Source of the DNA: Salinactinospora qingdaonensis
GTDB taxonomy: Bacteria > Actinomycetota > Actinomycetes > Streptosporangiales > Streptosporangiaceae
DNA: 64,000 nt
Direction of reading: 5' to 3'
Assembly (NCBI RefSeq): GCF_039539445.1
Contig: NZ_BAABDD010000005.1
Span: forward strand, 124,001-188,000
Shown here: positions 1 through 9,120 of the stretch, one piece after another
Numbering within the stretch: the stretch's first letter is position 1
How the letters are laid out: the number at the start of each line of letters is the position of its first letter
The notes under the pieces: generated by a model
Told to the model about the DNA's origin: nothing
Databases searched by the model: none
The model's input: the letters and a program-made list of their open reading frames with translations, nothing else
Position numbers and translations under genes: made by a program

Positions 1-1314
1 CCGGTCGCCGTGGAGCGCTTCAGCCGCCTCGCCCTGTGGGCCTACGTCGGGGTGGCCGTGGGGGGCGTCGCCATCTCGGCGGCCAGGCTCACCAGCGTCA
101 CCGAGCTGTTCACCACCCCCTACGGCTGGCTCATCGCCGTCAAGTCCGCCCTGTTCGTGGTGTTGGGCTATCTGGGGTGGCAGCACCGGCGTCGCACCGT
201 GCCCCGCATCGTTGAGGGAACGGGCCGTGTCCTCTTCGCCCGCATCGCCGCTGTGGAGGTGGCCATCATGGCCGCCGTCATGGGGGTGGCTGCCGCGCTC
301 TCCCAAACCGAGCCCCCGCCCGTGCCCACGAGCCCGCCCGGCACCGCCGCCGACATCCTCGGTTTTCCCATGCCGCCGCCCATCAGCGCGCAGACCATCC
401 TTACCCTGTGGCGGCCCGACCTGTTCTTCATCCTGGTCGTGGTCGTGCTCGGCGGCCTCTACGCCGCTGGGGTCGTACGGCTGCTGCGCCGTGGCGACCA
501 CTGGCCCTGGGGGCGCACCATCGCCTGGTTCTGCGGGCTGCTCACCATCGTCGCCACCGTGCTCACCGGCGTCGGTACCTACTCGATGGTGCTGTTCAGC
601 ACCCACATGATCCAGCACATGGTGCTGTCGATGATGACGCCTATCTTGCTGGTGCTCGGCGCTCCCATGACGCTGGCGCTGCGCGCCCTCCACCCTGCCC
701 GCCGCCGCGGTGACCGGGGACCACGCGAGTGGCTCACCCTGTTCCTCAACAGCCGGTTCTCCCGGCTCGTTACGCACCACGTCTTCGCCACGGTGCTGTT
801 CATCGCCAGCACCTACGCGCTGTACTTCACCCCGCTGTTCGAATTGCTCATGAGCGACCACCTGGGCCACGTGCTCATGAACACCCACTTCATCCTCGCG
901 GGGTTCCTCTACTACTGGGTGATCGTGGGTATCGACCCCGCGCCGCGCAAGGTCCCCTACATGCTGCGGATCGTACTGTTGCTGGCCACCATGGGCTTCC
1001 ACGCCTTCTTCGGCATCGCCATCATGATGCAGTCGGCTCCGATGGGCATGGCCTACTACAGCCAGTTCGACGTGCCGTGGCTGGCCAGCATCGCTGACGA
1101 CCAATACGCCGGCGGTGGCATCGCGTGGGCCGTGGGGGAGATCCCCACCCTCATGGTCCTGATCGCCCTGGTAGGCCAGTGGTGGCGCGACGAGGAGCGC
1201 ACCGAGCGTCGTCGGGAGCGCCACAGTCGCCGCGACGGCTCCGACGACGCCGATATGGACGCCTACAACGCCTACCTGCAAGCGCTGGATCGCCGCGCCC
1301 GCCAGCAGCGCTAG
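1..1314 (+). CDS. CopD-CtaG type copper/cytochrome c oxidase assembly membrane protein, 5' end cut by window
   Basis: The reading frame is open from base 1, so the true start lies upstream. About 437 codons are visible, against roughly 650 or more for the full CopD-CtaG fusion family. The visible N-terminal part (about the first 105 residues) is the end of a CopD-like membrane domain. From about residue 125 it is a CtaG domain with multiple hydrophobic helices, the His/Met-rich stretch HMIQHM near residue 200 and further paired His residues (THH, NTHF). CtaG proteins deliver copper to cytochrome c oxidase, and CopD proteins move copper across the membrane. The C-terminus is a charged cytoplasmic tail. 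The copper genes at 43.9-45.8 kb are a plausible functional partner set, although distant. Confidence 0.85.
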   Translation, partial: PVAVERFSRLALWAYVGVAVGGVAISAARLTSVTELFTTPYGWLIAVKSALFVVLGYLGWQHRRRTVPRIVEGTGRVLFARIAAVEVAIMAAVMGVAAALSQTEPPPVPTSPPGTAADILGFPMPPPISAQTILTLWRPDLFFILVVVVLGGLYAAGVVRLLRRGDHWPWGRTIAWFCGLLTIVATVLTGVGTYSMVLFSTHMIQHMVLSMMTPILLVLGAPMTLALRALHPARRRGDRGPREWLTLFLNSRFSRLVTHHVFATVLFIASTYALYFTPLFELLMSDHLGHVLMNTHFILAGFLYYWVIVGIDPAPRKVPYMLRIVLLLATMGFHAFFGIAIMMQSAPMGMAYYSQFDVPWLASIADDQYAGGGIAWAVGEIPTLMVLIALVGQWWRDEERTERRRERHSRRDGSDDADMDAYNAYLQALDRRARQQR

Positions 1315-1419
1315 CGCACGGCCCGCGCCGGCCGCGGGCGCCCGTCGGTGGCGCGCCGTATCGGCGTGCTTACGGTGGATATGCGTGAAGGGCGCGGCCG
1401 GTGATGGTTCGCTGGGGCT

Positions 1420-2353
1420 ATGACGACATTTCGCTTCGGCGTCAACTGCCTCGGCGTCCCGGTGGAGGAGTGGGTCGCCTACTGCCGCACCACCGAAGAG
1501 ATGGGCTACGATGCCCTGTTCGCCGCCGACCACCTGACCATGCCCGCCCCTTCGCCGCGCTGGCCGGCGCCGCCGTGGCCACCCAGCGGTTGGGGCTGGG
1601 GACCTATGTCGTCAACAACGAGTTTTGGAACCCCGCCCTTTTAGCGCGCGAGGCGGCCACGGTGGACCGCCTCTCGGGCGGGCGGCTCCAACTCGGGCTG
1701 GGCGGCGGGCACATGAAGTGGAATTCGAATCCGCCGGCATACCGTGGCGCGAGCACGCCCAGCGTATGGACAACCTGGAGCGCTCCATCGACGAGATCGA
1801 GCGCCGTTACGCCGACGCCACCGACCAGCCGTTGCCCGAAGCCACCTCCCGCCCCCGCCTGCTCGTCGGCGGCCACGGCGATCGGGCTCTCGACATCGCT
1901 GCCCGCCGTGCCGACACCGTCGCCGTCGCGGGGCTGACCCAGCGGCGCGGGGCGAGCATGGGCACCTTCGATGTCGCCGACGCCCAGCAGACCCGTGAGC
2001 GGGTGGAGTTCGTGCGCCAGCGCGCCGGCGAGCGCGCCGGTGAATTGGAACTCACCGTGCTCGTCCAGCTTGTCGAGGTCACCGCCGACCGGGAGGCCGC
2101 AGCCGCCGGCGTGGCCGCCACCTACGGCAGGAAAGGACTGGGCAGCGTCGAAACGATCCTCGACAGCCCCTACACCCTCATCGGGACCCAAGGGGAGATC
2201 GCCCACGAGATCCTGCGCAACCGCGACCGCTTCGGGGTGACCCATATCGTCACTCACGGCGCGTTTCGTGACGCACTCGCGCCGAGCATCTCCCTCGTGC
2301 GAGAACTCGCCGGACCAACCGGAGAACCCGCCGACGGCACGGCCCTCAACTGA
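1420..2353 (+). pseudogene. LLM-class F420-dependent oxidoreductase, disrupted by two single-base deletions
   Basis: Three frames join to make one luciferase-like, F420-dependent oxidoreductase. It starts at ATG 1420 (MTTFRFGVNCLG). The frame must change at the C run 1547-1550, where one more C restores MPAPFAALAG, and again at the GG of 1720-1721, where one more G restores HMKWEFESAGIPW. With both bases restored the product would be about 311 residues, the normal family length. The rest of the sequence is intact, including the LLVGGHGDRALDIAARRAD stretch typical of the family. Both lesions sit at short homopolymers, so they are either real recent inactivation or assembly/sequencing errors. 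The 3' end overlaps the convergent gene by 8 bases. Confidence 0.85.
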
Positions 2354-2804
2354 AGGCCGCTCCCAGCCCGGCGCCGATCACACCGAGCACGACGCACACC
2401 ACCACGCCGCCGGCCACCGACGCCGCCGACAGCCGTGGTGCGGCTATGGCCGCGCGCCGCGCCACGGCCGGCAGCAGCGCCATGCCCACGACATAGCCGA
2501 TCACCACCACGCAGCAGGCGGCCAGCACCGCCGCCGCGAAGCCCGAGCCCCGCGAGAGCGTGGTAGCCGCCGCCATGCTCGGCAGCGCCACTAGGACGAA
2601 CAGCGAGAGCGCCCCCACGAGCCCCTGGACCACGAGGTTGCCCGCCCGATCCGCGAACACCAGCAGCAGCCCGACGCCGGCCGCGGTCAGCACGGCGCTC
2701 GCGATCCCAAACACTGCGACACTGATCAGCCAATCCACAGCGGCATTCTCCCACCCGGGCGAGTCTTCCCGTGCCAGCCGGCCCGGCTGTCGTGGGTCCG
2801 CCAC
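2346..2804 (-). CDS. Hypothetical membrane protein
   Basis: An open frame of 152 residues with four hydrophobic segments (about 26-50, 58-78, 87-110 and 128-150) and little else. No family is recognised. The first 20-25 residues are polar and an internal start near VDWLISV is possible. It converges on the disrupted LLM gene, with an 8-base overlap of the 3' ends. The frame shows the codon-position GC bias of neighbouring genes, which supports it being real. Confidence 0.6.
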   Translation of the reverse strand: MADPRQPGRLAREDSPGWENAAVDWLISVAVFGIASAVLTAAGVGLLLVFADRAGNLVVQGLVGALSLFVLVALPSMAAATTLSRGSGFAAAVLAACCVVVIGYVVGMALLPAVARRAAIAAPRLSAASVAGGVVVCVVLGVIGAGLGAAFS

Positions 2805-2858
2805 AGGAGAGAGCTAACGGCTCAAGACGTACTCAAGAGGCGCTTTGTACCGGTGCCC

Positions 2859-3572
2859 TCACAGCAGCAGCACCGCCGCTGCGGTCACACAGATCACGAC
2901 GAACATCCGCGTCCGCATCCCGACGAGGGGAACGCGCGCCGCCCCTGAGGTGAACCAGATACCGGTGAGGCGGTGGGCCCGCGGCCGATCCAGGATGGTC
3001 AGCGACGCCGCCCAAGGCAGGACCCGCCCCGCTCCCAGTGCGCAGGCGTCGATCAGTCGGGCCCAGCGCCGGGCGTGACTCCGGAAGCTGCGTGAGGTCA
3101 CCATGCGGCCCCGGTGCACCTGGCCGCGCCGGGCATCGGCCGGGTCGACGTCGATGAGCACCACGTGGGCCTGCGCGCCGACCAGCCGGCAGTAGGTGCC
3201 CAACAGCAACCGGACCAGCCGTCGGGTTCCCGTCTCGTGCACCACCACCGGGTCGCCGGTGCGCAGCGCCGCGATGATGCGCACATAGTGCAGGACGTGC
3301 ACCACCCAGCGCCAGCACACGTAGGGGATGTGGCGCAGCAGGGGGGTGAGCCGGTTGCGTGACTGCTGGGAGTCGATGACGTACACGCCTTCGGCTGTGC
3401 GCGCCGTTGCCGTCTCGGTCCCGTTCAAACCGTAGAGCCGGTTGAGCAGCGTGCTCTTGCCTGCTCCGGGAATCCCGCCGAGGAGGACGAGTGAGCGCTG
3501 CGGGTAGCACAGCGTCTCCACCGTCCGGCCGCGGAGATCGTTGTGTCCAACGGCGATGAGAGGCAGCGTCAT
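2859..3572 (-). CDS. P-loop AAA/kinase-like ATPase
   Basis: A 237-residue protein read from ATG 3572 (MTLPLIAVGHNDLRG). An upstream in-frame start at 3638 would add 22 unconvincing residues, and a GGAGAGAG stretch precedes ATG 3572. A Walker A motif GIPGAGKST lies near residue 32. A later block HVVLIDVDPADARRG resembles the second-strand region of zeta-toxin or nucleoside-kinase-like P-loop proteins. The C-terminus ends in a hydrophobic segment (MFVVICVTAAAVLLL), so membrane attachment is possible. The substrate is unknown. It stands alone between a membrane protein and a long noncoding gap. Confidence 0.65.
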   Translation of the reverse strand: MTLPLIAVGHNDLRGRTVETLCYPQRSLVLLGGIPGAGKSTLLNRLYGLNGTETATARTAEGVYVIDSQQSRNRLTPLLRHIPYVCWRWVVHVLHYVRIIAALRTGDPVVVHETGTRRLVRLLLGTYCRLVGAQAHVVLIDVDPADARRGQVHRGRMVTSRSFRSHARRWARLIDACALGAGRVLPWAASLTILDRPRAHRLTGIWFTSGAARVPLVGMRTRMFVVICVTAAAVLLL

Positions 3573-4100
3573 GACGGTCGGGTCTCTCTCCAGCCGGTGT
3601 GAAGCCTGGTCTGAACGAACAGCACGGATACTCGACATTACCCGGGCAGCGGGGCCACCGTCCGGGCGCGCCCGCGGGCGCGCGGCTCCCGGTTTGCCGT
3701 AGCGCGTGGGAGACGGCGGCGGGTCGAGCCCATCTTGGCTGGTCTGAGCGCACCGAACCGCCGCCTTCCGCCCGCTGGGGCCAAGACGGCGCCGGGTCTA
3801 GCGCGGCCAGGAGTGGCCACGCGGGAACCACGACGGTGCCCGGTACCGGCCCCGATGGTGGCCGCGCTGCTTGGCCTGTGCTCGCGAGGTGAAAAGTGCC
3901 CGGTAGCGGTGGTGCGGCCCCACGTTCGGCCCGCTTGTGCGGTTGTGCGGGACGCACCGGTCGGAGGTCCCTGGCCGCGCTGTAGCTCGAACCGGCCGAA
4001 CGTTTTGTCCCCGGTGTAACGGCCGCGCCCATCCTCGTGCCGGGCATCGCTTGCGTGCATCCCCCGGCCGACAGCACTGACAGTGTGCGAGTTTCCCCTC

Positions 4101-4135
4101 GCTCGTGCCTTGATCGCTGCGCGGTCTCGGCAGCC
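4101..4135 (+). repeat. Dispersed hairpin repeat, copy 1
   Basis: A 35-base unit with core GATCGC-TGC-GCGGTC. One arm change turns a pair into a G-T wobble, so the stem still forms in RNA. The flank before it resembles that of the copies at 17.1 kb and 31.3 kb. Confidence 0.75.
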
Positions 4136-4205
4136 AGGGGTGGGCGGTATCCGGGGCGGGCGCCACCACCTTCCCCGTGCCACAAGGCGACTGTTTCGCG
4201 AACAG

Positions 4206-4301
4206 CCACACCCTCCCGGCCTTGTGGCCGGAAAAGACCACACCACCCCGGTCTCGTGTCCGGACAAGAGGGGCCAGAGACCCTCATGTGTCCGGAAAAC
4301 A
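4206..4301 (-). repeat. Three tandem 32-base units
   Basis: Read on the minus strand, three contiguous 32-base units share the frame T-(G/C)-TT-(T/G)-TCCGG-(A/C)-CACA/GAG and end in a GG(T)-rich half. There are no spacers between units. Similarity is strongest at TCCGGACAC. The function is unknown. Confidence 0.6.
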
Positions 4302-4327
4302 AGGGACACCATCGTTACTTCCCGGCG

Positions 4328-4385
4328 TCGAGGTTTTGTTGTTTGGGAGGACGGCGAGGGCAGGCGGTGGGCGCACGCGGGCGCT
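4328..4385 (-). repeat. Partial intergenic element lacking the hairpin core
   Basis: The 58 bases run AGGTTTTGTTGTTTGGGAGG..., then GGTGGGCGCACGCGGGCG. They match the reverse complement of the right end of the element at 43722-43866. The hairpin core is missing. Confidence 0.6.
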
Positions 4386-4486
4386 CGGTCCAGTCCACGA
4401 TCACCCCGCCCACGGTTTTCACCTGAGAGCACGCCGGCCGTCTCGCCCCGCGGTGGCCGGCGGCCCCAGCGGAGCCGTAGCCCCGC

Positions 4487-7400
4487 TCAGGTGGTCTGTT
4501 CCAGGTGGGAGCCATGCGTGGTCTTGACGACCCGCAGCCGAGTCGGGATGCGGGTCCGCAGGTCGGCCACGTGGCTGACGACACCGACAGTGCGTCCGCC
4601 CTCGCGCAGGTGGTCAAGGACTTCCAACACCTCGTCCAGGGTGTCTTCGTCCAGCGTGCCGAAGCCCTCGTCGACGAACAGCGTGCCGATGTCGGCGCCA
4701 CCGGCCTCCTCACCGGCGACGTCGGCCAGTCCCAGCGCCAGGGCCAGCGACGTGATGAACGTCTCGCCGCCGGAGAGGGTGGCGGGGTCGCGTTCCTGGC
4801 CGGTCCAGGCGTCGATGACACGCAGGCCCAGCCCGCCGCTGGAGACCTTCCGACCGTCGCTGGCCGACTTGTCGATGGTGTGCCGCAGTTCGTAGCGTCC
4901 CCCGGACATGTCGCCCAGCCGGTCGTTGGCGGCGGCCACCACCTGTTCCAGCCGCGCCGCCAGGACGTAGGCCGACAGTTGCACGTTCTCCCGGTTCTCC
5001 GCCGAGGTGCCCGCCGCCAGCCGTGCCAGGCGTTCGGCGACTTGGTGGTGCTCCCGGGCCGGACGGGAGGCGGCCAGCCGTTGCTTCAGCTTGACGCGGA
5101 GCTCTGCCAGCCGGTGGGCACGGTCGGCTATCTGTTTGTGCCAGCCCAGGAAGCATTCGGCGCTGTGCTCGGCGGCGGCCACCTCGCCTTCCAGGACGGC
5201 GAGGTCGGGGGCCGGCTGCCGGCTGGCGGCGATCAGGTCGGGATCGCCGAGCTCGGCCTGGGCGGCGGCGCGCGCGTCGTCGTACTCGCGGGCGCGTCTG
5301 GTCAGCTCCTCGCGCTCGCTGGTGGTGCGGGCGGCGGCGCGCGCCTGCTCGGCGTCGGTGAAACCGGCTCGCTCCAGTCCGGTGGTGGCCTCGTGTTCGG
5401 CGGCGGTCAGCTCCTCGGTGGCGGTGGTCCAGGAGCGTAGCGCCTCTGCCGCATCCTCCAGCAGCTCGGCCTCGCTGGTGAGCCGATCGATGCGGCTGCC
5501 CAGGTCGGGGTCGTCGCCACGCGCTTGGGCCAGCGATTCGGTCAGCCGGTCGCGCTCTTGCTCTCGGTCCCGGTGCCGCTGCCGGCACTCGGCGAGCCTG
5601 GCCGTCAGTTCGCTCTCCTGCCGGCGCGCCTCGTCGTGTTTGTCGTCGAGGTCGATGATCTCGTCGCTGAGCCGCTGCACCTCCTCGTTGGCCGTATCGA
5701 GCGCGGCAAGCTCGTCCTCTCGAGCGCGAAGCCGCGCCTCGGCCTCCTCGATAGTGAGTCCTTCGGCGGTGCGTTCCTCGGCTGCCCGTTGTTCGGTCAG
5801 CGAGGTGAGCGTGTCCTTGGCCTCGTCGCGGCGCTGCTGGGCGGCCTCCATGTCGCGCTGGGCCGCTTCCTCGTCCTCGGGGCTGGGCTGGTCGGCTGCG
5901 GCCACAGCGGGGTGGGGGTGCTCGGTCGAGCCGCACACCGGACAGGGGTGTTCAGGAGTCAGCGCCGCCGCCAGTTCGGCGGCCATGCCTGAGATCCGCT
6001 GCTCGCGCACCGACTGGTAGTGGTCGCGTGCCTGCTGCGCGGTGTCGACGGCGGCGGAGTGCGCCGCGTGGGCGGTCGCCACCGCCTCGTCGAGTCGTTG
6101 GACTTCCCGCGCGGCCGTGAGCCGGCGCCGCGCCGTCTCGCAGGCTTCCAGAGCCGTCTCGCGTGGCCCGCTCCGCTCGCGTGTCTCCTCCAGCTTGGCC
6201 GCCAGTTCGGCGCGGCGCTCGGGCAGCTTGGCCGCCTCGGCGCTGACCCGATCCAACTCTTCCTTGGTGGTGTCGACCTCGGTGGCCACCTGCTGGAGCT
6301 GTTCTTCCAGCAAGCGCAGCCAATCGGCGTCGGCGCGGCGCTGCTCCAGTTGAGCGGTCTCGTCGTGGCGCTGTCGTGCGGCGGCGGTCAGCCGGGCGCG
6401 CGCGGTTTCGGCGCTGTCGCGGGCAAGTCGGGCGAAGGCGGTTTCTGGTTCCTGCCCGGTGGCTTCGTCCGGCAGGGAAGACATCTGTGCGGGCAGCCCC
6501 AGATCGTCCAGTGCCAGCAGCGTGCCTGCCAAACCGCACTTTTCGACCGCGTCCAGCCGCGTCTTCTGCGCATCGACACGGCGCTGCTCGGCCGCTTGCA
6601 GCAGCGCAGCGACCTCCGCGGCGCGCCCCGCCGCGGCCAGTTCGGCTTCGATGGCGTGGCGCTCCGCGGCACGCTCGTCGAGTTCGTCGCGCTGGCGTAG
6701 CGCCGCAGCATAGCGCTCCTGCTGTTGCACCAGCGACCTGGCCTGCTCCAGGGCGGTGCGGGCCAGGTCGCGTTCCCGGCCCATCTCCGCGGCGAGGGCG
6801 GCGGCGTCGGCGGCGGTGGCGGTCGTCACCGCCGCCAACTCGCGGGCCCACGGCTCCAGCTCTTCGGGTTCCTCGGCGCCCGTAACGGCGGGCTGGCCGG
6901 CGCGCTCGGCGATCTGGTCGGCGGTCTGGGTCACGGCGCGCTCGGCCTCGGCCGCGGCCCGGCCGCGGTCGCGGGCGTGCTCGGCGAGCCATTTCTCCAG
7001 CTTGGTGAACATGCCGGTGGCGAACAGCCGTTCCAGCGAGGCGCGCCGTTCGGCCGCGCCCGCGCGCAGGAACCGCGCGAACTCGCCCTGGGGCAACAGC
7101 ACGATCTGGCAGAACTGCTCGCGCGAAAGTCCCAGAAGCTCGTCGATGAAGTCGGCGGCCTCGTCGATGCGGTTGGTGACACCGCGCCACTCGCCCGCGA
7201 CCCACTCGCTCAGGGCAAGCTGCGCATTCTCTTTGGTCATGCCCTTTCCGCGCTTCTTGGGCCGTTCCCAAGACGGGCAGCGCACGATGTGCAGCCGTCG
7301 CCCGGCGATCGTGGTCTCCAGCCTGACCTCGGGGGCGCGGTCGGGGGGTGCGTGGTTGCTGCGCGGCGACTTGGCGCCCTCGCGCGCGCCGGGCACCTGC

Positions 7401-7561
7401 CCGTAGAGAGCGAAGCACACGGCGTCGAGCACGGAGGTCTTGCCGGCGCCGGTGGGGCCGTGGATGAGGAACAGCCCACCGTCGGCCAGAGCGTCGAAGT
7501 CAACGCTCACGGTGTCGGCGAAGGGGCCGAAGGCCTGCATGGTGAGCCGGTGCAGCCGCAT
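4487..7561 (-). CDS. sbcC: Exonuclease SbcCD subunit C (SMC-like ATPase)
   Basis: A 1024-residue protein of the SbcC/Rad50 family. SbcC is the ATPase and coiled-coil partner of the SbcD nuclease, and together they open hairpins and blocked DNA ends. Walker A GPTGAGKTS is at residues 35-43. Long Glu/Arg/Ala-rich coiled coils flank a zinc hook CPVC near residue 537. The C-terminal half carries the ABC signature LSGGE near residue 930 and Walker B LFVDEGFGTLDEDTLDEV, followed by VVSHVADL. Length and layout are typical of actinobacterial SbcC. The start ATG 7561 is preceded by GAGGA. It lies 81 bases downstream of sbcD in the same direction. Confidence 0.97.
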   Translation of the reverse strand: MRLHRLTMQAFGPFADTVSVDFDALADGGLFLIHGPTGAGKTSVLDAVCFALYGQVPGAREGAKSPRSNHAPPDRAPEVRLETTIAGRRLHIVRCPSWERPKKRGKGMTKENAQLALSEWVAGEWRGVTNRIDEAADFIDELLGLSREQFCQIVLLPQGEFARFLRAGAAERRASLERLFATGMFTKLEKWLAEHARDRGRAAAEAERAVTQTADQIAERAGQPAVTGAEEPEELEPWARELAAVTTATAADAAALAAEMGRERDLARTALEQARSLVQQQERYAAALRQRDELDERAAERHAIEAELAAAGRAAEVAALLQAAEQRRVDAQKTRLDAVEKCGLAGTLLALDDLGLPAQMSSLPDEATGQEPETAFARLARDSAETARARLTAAARQRHDETAQLEQRRADADWLRLLEEQLQQVATEVDTTKEELDRVSAEAAKLPERRAELAAKLEETRERSGPRETALEACETARRRLTAAREVQRLDEAVATAHAAHSAAVDTAQQARDHYQSVREQRISGMAAELAAALTPEHPCPVCGSTEHPHPAVAAADQPSPEDEEAAQRDMEAAQQRRDEAKDTLTSLTEQRAAEERTAEGLTIEEAEARLRAREDELAALDTANEEVQRLSDEIIDLDDKHDEARRQESELTARLAECRQRHRDREQERDRLTESLAQARGDDPDLGSRIDRLTSEAELLEDAAEALRSWTTATEELTAAEHEATTGLERAGFTDAEQARAAARTTSEREELTRRAREYDDARAAAQAELGDPDLIAASRQPAPDLAVLEGEVAAAEHSAECFLGWHKQIADRAHRLAELRVKLKQRLAASRPAREHHQVAERLARLAAGTSAENRENVQLSAYVLAARLEQVVAAANDRLGDMSGGRYELRHTIDKSASDGRKVSSGGLGLRVIDAWTGQERDPATLSGGETFITSLALALGLADVAGEEAGGADIGTLFVDEGFGTLDEDTLDEVLEVLDHLREGGRTVGVVSHVADLRTRIPTRLRVVKTTHGSHLEQTT

Positions 7562-7642
7562 GGGGGGCTCCTCGGGGACGGGAAAACACGGGGGAGGGGA
7601 CAGGGGGCCGGGTCGGCTGTCACCCGGCCGGGACGGTCGGGC

Positions 7643-8794
7643 TCAACCGGCGTTTTCGCGGGCGCGCAGGTCGGCCAGGGCGTGGTCGATCAGGTGGCGC
7701 TCCTGGGGAGTGGCCGGTGAACCGCGGGCCCAGTCGACGAAATCCAGCGCCAGATCGGCCTCGGAGCGTTCGGCGGTGCGCTGGGTCCAGGTGGTCTCGC
7801 GCTGCGCGACCTCGCCTTCGGGAGCGAATTCCAGGTGCAGGGCGTAGGGGAAACGTTCGCGCAGCCGGTCCATGGGAAAGGCTGGCCGCAGCGGGTCGGT
7901 GAGGGTGATCTGGAGCCAGTGCTCGGTGTAGCGCTGCCAGCGTTCCTCGGTCAGCAGGTCGTCGATGCGGCCTCGGAGCCGCGCGATGGGGCGCGGGACC
8001 GGAGCTTCGACGCATACGGGCTCGCTCGCCCCCGCGGCGTCCAACTCCACCAACCAACTCCCTTTGACCTGGTGCTCTTCGGAGAAGGAGTAGGCCAGCG
8101 GCGAGCCGCTGTAGTAGACGTTCTCGGCCACGCGCTGCCGGCCGTGCAGGTGGCCCAGCGCGACGTAGTCGACACCGTCGAACACGCTGGCCGGAACGTC
8201 GGCAGCGCCGCCCACGCGGATGTCGCGTTCACTGTCGGAGGGCTCGCCGCCTCGGACGAAGGCGTGCGACAGCACGACCGAGCGGGTGCCGGCCGGTTGG
8301 GTGGCCAGGTCGGCGCGTACAAGGTCCATCGCGTGGTTCAGCGCGGCGGTGTGGCTGCGTTTGGTCAGCTTCCACTCGTGGCGCACCAGTTCGGGTTCGA
8401 GGTAGGGGATGCCATAGCAGGCGACCGGGCCGTGCTCGTCGTTGAGGATGACCGGCGTGCCCACCGTCGCCGGGTCGCTGCGCAGATACACCCCCGAGGC
8501 GTCGATGAGTTCGGTGGCGTAGGACAACCGGACCATGGAGTCGTGGTTGCCGCTGATCAGCACGGCCTTGGCGCCGGTGTCGCGGATGCGCCGCAGCGCT
8601 TCACTGAACAGTCGGACGGCGTCGACAGGGGGCAGGGCGCGGTCGTAGAGGTCACCCGAGACCAGCACGACGTCGACACGTTCGGAGCGGATCGTGGCGA
8701 TGAGGTGATCGATGAACGCCGCTTGCGCGTCGAGCAGGCTCTCCCGGTGAAACGACCGGCCCAGATGCCAGTCGGAGGTGTGCAGCAGCCGCAT
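7643..8794 (-). CDS. sbcD: Exonuclease SbcCD subunit D
   Basis: A 383-residue calcineurin-type metallophosphoesterase. Metal-binding motifs appear in order: DWHLG (residues 8-12), SGDLYDRA (46-53), GNHDS (about 81-85) and GHLHGRQ (about 200). It is the nuclease half of SbcCD and precedes sbcC in an apparent two-gene operon. The start ATG 8794 has no clear ribosome binding site, but a TAGGCT -10-like box sits about 8 bases upstream, which suggests a leaderless transcript, common in actinobacteria. Confidence 0.96.
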   Translation of the reverse strand: MRLLHTSDWHLGRSFHRESLLDAQAAFIDHLIATIRSERVDVVLVSGDLYDRALPPVDAVRLFSEALRRIRDTGAKAVLISGNHDSMVRLSYATELIDASGVYLRSDPATVGTPVILNDEHGPVACYGIPYLEPELVRHEWKLTKRSHTAALNHAMDLVRADLATQPAGTRSVVLSHAFVRGGEPSDSERDIRVGGAADVPASVFDGVDYVALGHLHGRQRVAENVYYSGSPLAYSFSEEHQVKGSWLVELDAAGASEPVCVEAPVPRPIARLRGRIDDLLTEERWQRYTEHWLQITLTDPLRPAFPMDRLRERFPYALHLEFAPEGEVAQRETTWTQRTAERSEADLALDFVDWARGSPATPQERHLIDHALADLRARENAG

Positions 8795-9115
8795 GGTCGG
8801 CGAGCCTAGCGCAGCGGAGCCGCCGGGGTCTCAGAGATGGGCGAATCGGCCCGTGGCGCCGCTGCGCGCCGGGGCGCGGGACACAGCGGCGCCACGGGCG
8901 CCTCGCGATCGTGTCCGAAGCGGCCCACGGGCGGGCGATGGGGGCGGGAGCGCACCCGCCATGGCTAGGTTCTGGTGTTCGGAGGTCTGGGCTGTGGGGG
9001 GCGTTCTTCGTTGGCTCGCGCCTCGATCGCCGCGCGATTTCGGCAGCCCGCGAAGGCGCCAGCGGAGGCGCTCACCCACGTCCGCCCACCGCCCGCCCTT
9101 GCCAAAAAACAGAAC
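8795..9115. other. Noncoding gap holding an inverted-end repeat element
   Basis: The gap lies between sbcD and the methyltransferase gene. No coding frame is convincing. Most of it is the element at 8966-9120. The -10-like box of sbcD lies at its left edge. Confidence 0.7.
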
Positions 9116-9120
9116 CTAGC
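8966..9120 (+). repeat. Intergenic element with inverted ends and central hairpin repeat (copy 2)
   Basis: The left end reads CTAGGTTCTGGTGTTCGG and the right end CCAAAAAACAGAACCTAG, forming imperfect inverted ends. The central unit at 9014-9048 is the dispersed 35-base repeat with core GATCGC-CGC-GCGATT. The right end runs into the methyltransferase stop codon, so the element may also act as that gene's terminator. It resembles the element at 43722-43866. Confidence 0.65.

Larger units (their letters stand above)
3573..4486. other. Noncoding gap of about 0.9 kb with several repeats
   Basis: Open frames exist on both strands here, but none has recognisable content and they overlap each other, as expected at this GC content. 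The gap holds a copy of the dispersed hairpin repeat (4101-4135), a 25-base segment shared with 59730-59754 (4061-4085), a 3 x 32-base tandem array (4206-4301), and a partial element (4328-4385) that matches the end of the repeat element at 43722-43866. Confidence 0.7.

Noticed and set aside
4206..4301. Possible CRISPR array
   Set aside because: The units are contiguous with no spacers, differ from each other, and there are no cas genes.
2833..4432. Long overlapping reverse-strand frames (489 and 264 residues) across the gap upstream of the P-loop gene
   Set aside because: They overlap a better gene, have Arg/Pro/Gly-rich composition with no domain, and run through repeats, as chance frames do at this GC content.
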